Shown here: one piece after another, positions 61,947 through 64,000 of the stretch
How the letters are laid out: every line of letters begins with the position of its first letter
Numbering within the stretch: the first letter of the stretch is position 1
Source of the DNA: Hemibagrus wyckioides
Lineage: Eukaryota > Chordata > Actinopteri > Siluriformes > Bagridae
NCBI RefSeq assembly: GCF_019097595.1
Contig: NC_080735.1
Coordinates: 19,266,417 to 19,330,416, forward strand
Reading direction: 5' to 3'
Length of the DNA: 64,000 nucleotides
Made by a program: the position numbers and the translations under genes
Notes under the pieces: generated by a model
Databases searched by the model: none
The model's input: the letters and a program-made list of their open reading frames with translations, nothing else
What the model was told of the DNA's origin: nothing

Positions 61947-62087
61947 GTGAGTAATTTATCATATTTTTAACTTCAACATTCAAAAACTTTATTAATCCCA
62001 GGGGGGAATTGCTTAATGTTAATGTTCATGCTTAATGTTAGTAATATTTGTTCAGCATCAGCAGTTCTGTGTTAAGTTCCTCTTTTC

Positions 62088-62091
<4 letters not shown>

Positions 62092-62122
<31 letters not shown>
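62092..62122 (+). repeat. (TC)n microsatellite in intron 1 of gene 3
   Basis: Short dinucleotide run matching 32437-32468 in gene 2. Confidence 0.93.
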
Positions 62123-62125
<3 letters not shown>

Positions 62126-62265
62126 TCATGACCTATGAAGCTTCTCACTGTGGGCTTTCAGTTATAAATAAGCTCAGATTTTTGTAGTGTAGAGTTTCTG
62201 CAGGTTTCTCACTGTCTGAGACCTGTAGATGCATTATCAGTACATTTCTGTATTCTGTGTTGCAG

Positions 62266-62610
62266 GAGTTGTCTCCCAGTCAGAGTGGAGTGTAACTTAT
62301 ACACCGAGCTCCATCTGTGCTGTAAAGGGATCTACAGTGACCATGGGCTGCACATACACATATCCATCTGGTTACACAGTTCAGACAGCTTTCTGGAGCA
62401 GAGAGTTAGTTACAGATAAAGAGCCTCCTGATCTGTCTTCAGACCCAAACTACAGAGACAGGGTTCAGTACCTCAGAGACAACCTGAATAACTGCCATCT
62501 CAGACTGAGTAATGTGAGAGAACAGGACCGAGGAAAATACTACTTCAGATTTATAACAAACCCTGAAGAAAAGTATCAGGGTCAAGATGGAGTTGAACTT
62601 TTTGTCACAG
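62266..62610 (+). CDS. Gene 3 exon: Siglec-type V-set Ig domain (gene continues beyond window)
   Basis: This 345-bp phase 1-1 exon is nearly identical to gene 2 but keeps the Siglec arginine: the F strand reads GKYYFRF. Unique changes include LSNVREQ (D to N) and FITN (L to I). It has the three-cysteine plan (SSIC, TMGC, NNC) and EWSV Trp. The rest of gene 3 lies beyond the window. A Tc1-type element sits in the following intron. Confidence 0.88.
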
Positions 62611-63343
62611 GTAAGCCACATCAGCTGAAATAATAACACACTGTACTTTATTCATCATAAAACAATATTTTACATTAACACTTGTACACGATTTTCCATT
62701 CAAGAAGTTACATTTTCTTCAAAGAAAACACTCTCATTGAGGACTTTTGTGACAGTTAGCATTAGCTTTAGTTATCTAGCTAATCCTTAAAATTCACTTG
62801 TCAGCTGAGATAAATCTGTAAATATTTTAACAGCTTGTTGTCCACCAGATGTCACTAGTGTTCACTGTATTTAAAAGCTTTGAGTAATGTACCTTTTTCA
62901 AAGCAGCTGAAGGAAAGCTTAAAAGAAACTTAATTATGAAATCACTACCAGACTAATAAGAATGGTTTAGACTCAACACAGACACAATGCTGGAGTGAGA
63001 ACTGCAAAGTGTCTTGTATTTACAGAGAGTAGTGAGACTGGAGGCAGGTGAGAGTCATTAGTAATCCAGTGACTGTGAAGAGAGAAGCTTGACTAGAGGA
63101 CATGTATGAGAATCATGGTGGTTATACACCTCGTGGGTGACATAAATATTTATATGTAATAGTACAGGATATATTTTATATAGTAGGATTTCTAAAACCA
63201 TAATATTCTAGACTCAAACAAAAAGACAGGTGTTCAGACATCCACAAACAACACCTCAAATTTACAGAGGAGACTGCACAGTAGCTCACAGAGTGCACTT
63301 AGCTGCCCCAAATATAGAAAGTATTAAAATAATAATAATAATA

Positions 63344-63421
<78 letters not shown>

Positions 63422-63529
63422 ATACATTTCTAAACAGTTAAAAGTAACATGGCAATATATTGTGTTTTATTGTAAGTGGATCATTCTGAGTAGCTACAAG
63501 GTTTAATTTGCATATTTTAATAAAATGTC
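62611..63529 (+). other. Gene 3 intron after the V-set exon
   Basis: It follows gene 2 up to about 62940. It then holds about 390 bp (about 62945-63325) with no counterpart at this place in gene 2 and no recognised feature. The AAT/ATT/GTT run and the shared ATTTCTAAACAGTTAAAAG sequence follow. Confidence 0.5.
63329..63421 (+). repeat. (AAT)n-(ATT)n-(GTT)n compound microsatellite
   Basis: Three successive trinucleotide runs; the GTT section is not present in gene 2. Poly-isoleucine/valine open frames across it are artefacts. Confidence 0.94.
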
Positions 63530-64000
63530 CACTGTTCAAAATTAAAGGAACACTTTTTAATCAGAGTATAGCATCAAGTCAGTTAAACTCTTGCGACCCC
63601 CAAAACGGGAATGGTTTTACAGGTGGAGGCCACTGACATTGGCTAGGGTCAGTGTCTCTGCTGGTAGCATGAGGAGATACCTGGACCATACAGAGGTTGC
63701 ACAGGCAGTTCAACTCCTCCAGGATGGCACATTAATACCTGCCATTCCCAGAAGTTTTGCTGTGTCTCCCAGCACAGTCTCAAGAGCATGGAGGAGATTC
63801 CAGGAGACAGGCAGTTACTCTAGGAGAGCTGGACAGGGCAGTAGAAGGTCCTTAACCCATCAGCAGGACCGGTATCTGCTCCTTTGTGCAAGGAGGAACA
63901 GGATAAACACTGCCAGAGCTCTACAAAATAACCTCCAGCAGGCTGCTGGTGTGAATGTCTCTGACCAATCAATCAGAAACAGACTTCATGAGGTTAGCCT
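63530..64000 (+). mobile_element. Tc1/mariner-type transposon, cut by window end
   Basis: The element starts CACTGTTCAAAATTAAAGGA, the terminal sequence of a family of Tc1-like fish transposons. It interrupts intron sequence that in gene 2 continues from AATAAAATGTC to TTGGATG. It encodes the N-terminal part of a transposase in the gene's own orientation. The right end lies outside the window. A TA target duplication is not evident at the left edge. Confidence 0.8.
63669..64000 (+). CDS. Tc1/IS630-family transposase, N-terminal part
   Basis: An open frame of 110 codons without a stop runs from ATG at 63669 to the window edge. It contains [37 protein letters not shown] and [13 protein letters not shown], a bipartite helix-turn-helix DNA-binding region of the kind found in Tc1 transposases. 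The DDE catalytic domain would follow outside the window, so activity cannot be judged. The start is the first in-frame ATG before the HTH, and the true start could lie further upstream. Confidence 0.8.
   Translation, partial: MRRYLDHTEVAQAVQLLQDGTLIPAIPRSFAVSPSTVSRAWRRFQETGSYSRRAGQGSRRSLTHQQDRYLLLCARRNRINTARALQNNLQQAAGVNVSDQSIRNRLHEVS

Overview
The window looks like nuclear DNA from a teleost fish, probably an otophysan and possibly a catfish. The evidence is intron-containing immunoglobulin-superfamily genes, a tRNA-derived SINE of a type common in those fish, Tc1, Gypsy and LINE remnants, and heavy microsatellite content. It carries a tandem cluster of CD22/sialoadhesin-like (Siglec-type) receptor genes, all on the + strand. 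Gene 1 (about 0.9-23.9 kb, or to 28.0 kb with a candidate terminal exon) and gene 2 (about 32.2-53.5 or 57.7 kb) are complete. Gene 3 (from 61.9 kb) shows only its signal-peptide and V-set exons before the window ends.

Each gene encodes a signal peptide and a Siglec-type V-set Ig domain. Genes 1 and 2 continue with one C2-set domain sharing the inter-domain cysteine pattern, then one (gene 1) or two (gene 2) further Ig domains, a transmembrane helix, and a short tail with YxxL and YEN tyrosine motifs. All intron phases I could check are compatible, giving about 416 aa (gene 1) and 502 aa (gene 2), or 422 and 508 aa if the distal terminal exon is used. The expected product is a sialic-acid-reading, probably inhibitory, leukocyte surface receptor.

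The intron between the V-set exon and the first C2 exon is enormous and almost wholly repetitive. It holds a LINE fragment, then a compound (GT)n/(GA)n minisatellite, then a dispersed-repeat fragment, then a 32-bp G/T-rich minisatellite of about 17.2 kb in gene 1 and 15.2 kb in gene 2. The long minus-strand open frames there are artefacts of a stop-free repeat strand.

Between genes lie about 8 kb of nearly identical flank (after genes 1 and 2) with LTR-like, L1-like and two opposed Gypsy remnants, a diverged relic of the gene's own 5' flank, and a CTCF-like motif near CCAAT boxes. The duplicated unit runs tail, intergenic block, next head, with its edges inside the minisatellites. This suggests that unequal exchange between the intronic arrays built the cluster and can re-pair ligand-binding heads with signalling tails. 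Other notable points are loss of the key sialic-acid-binding arginine in gene 2, a fused Ig exon in gene 1, and copy-specific SINE, LTR and Tc1 insertions. All exon calls are from reading splice sites and frames by eye; no database search was possible.
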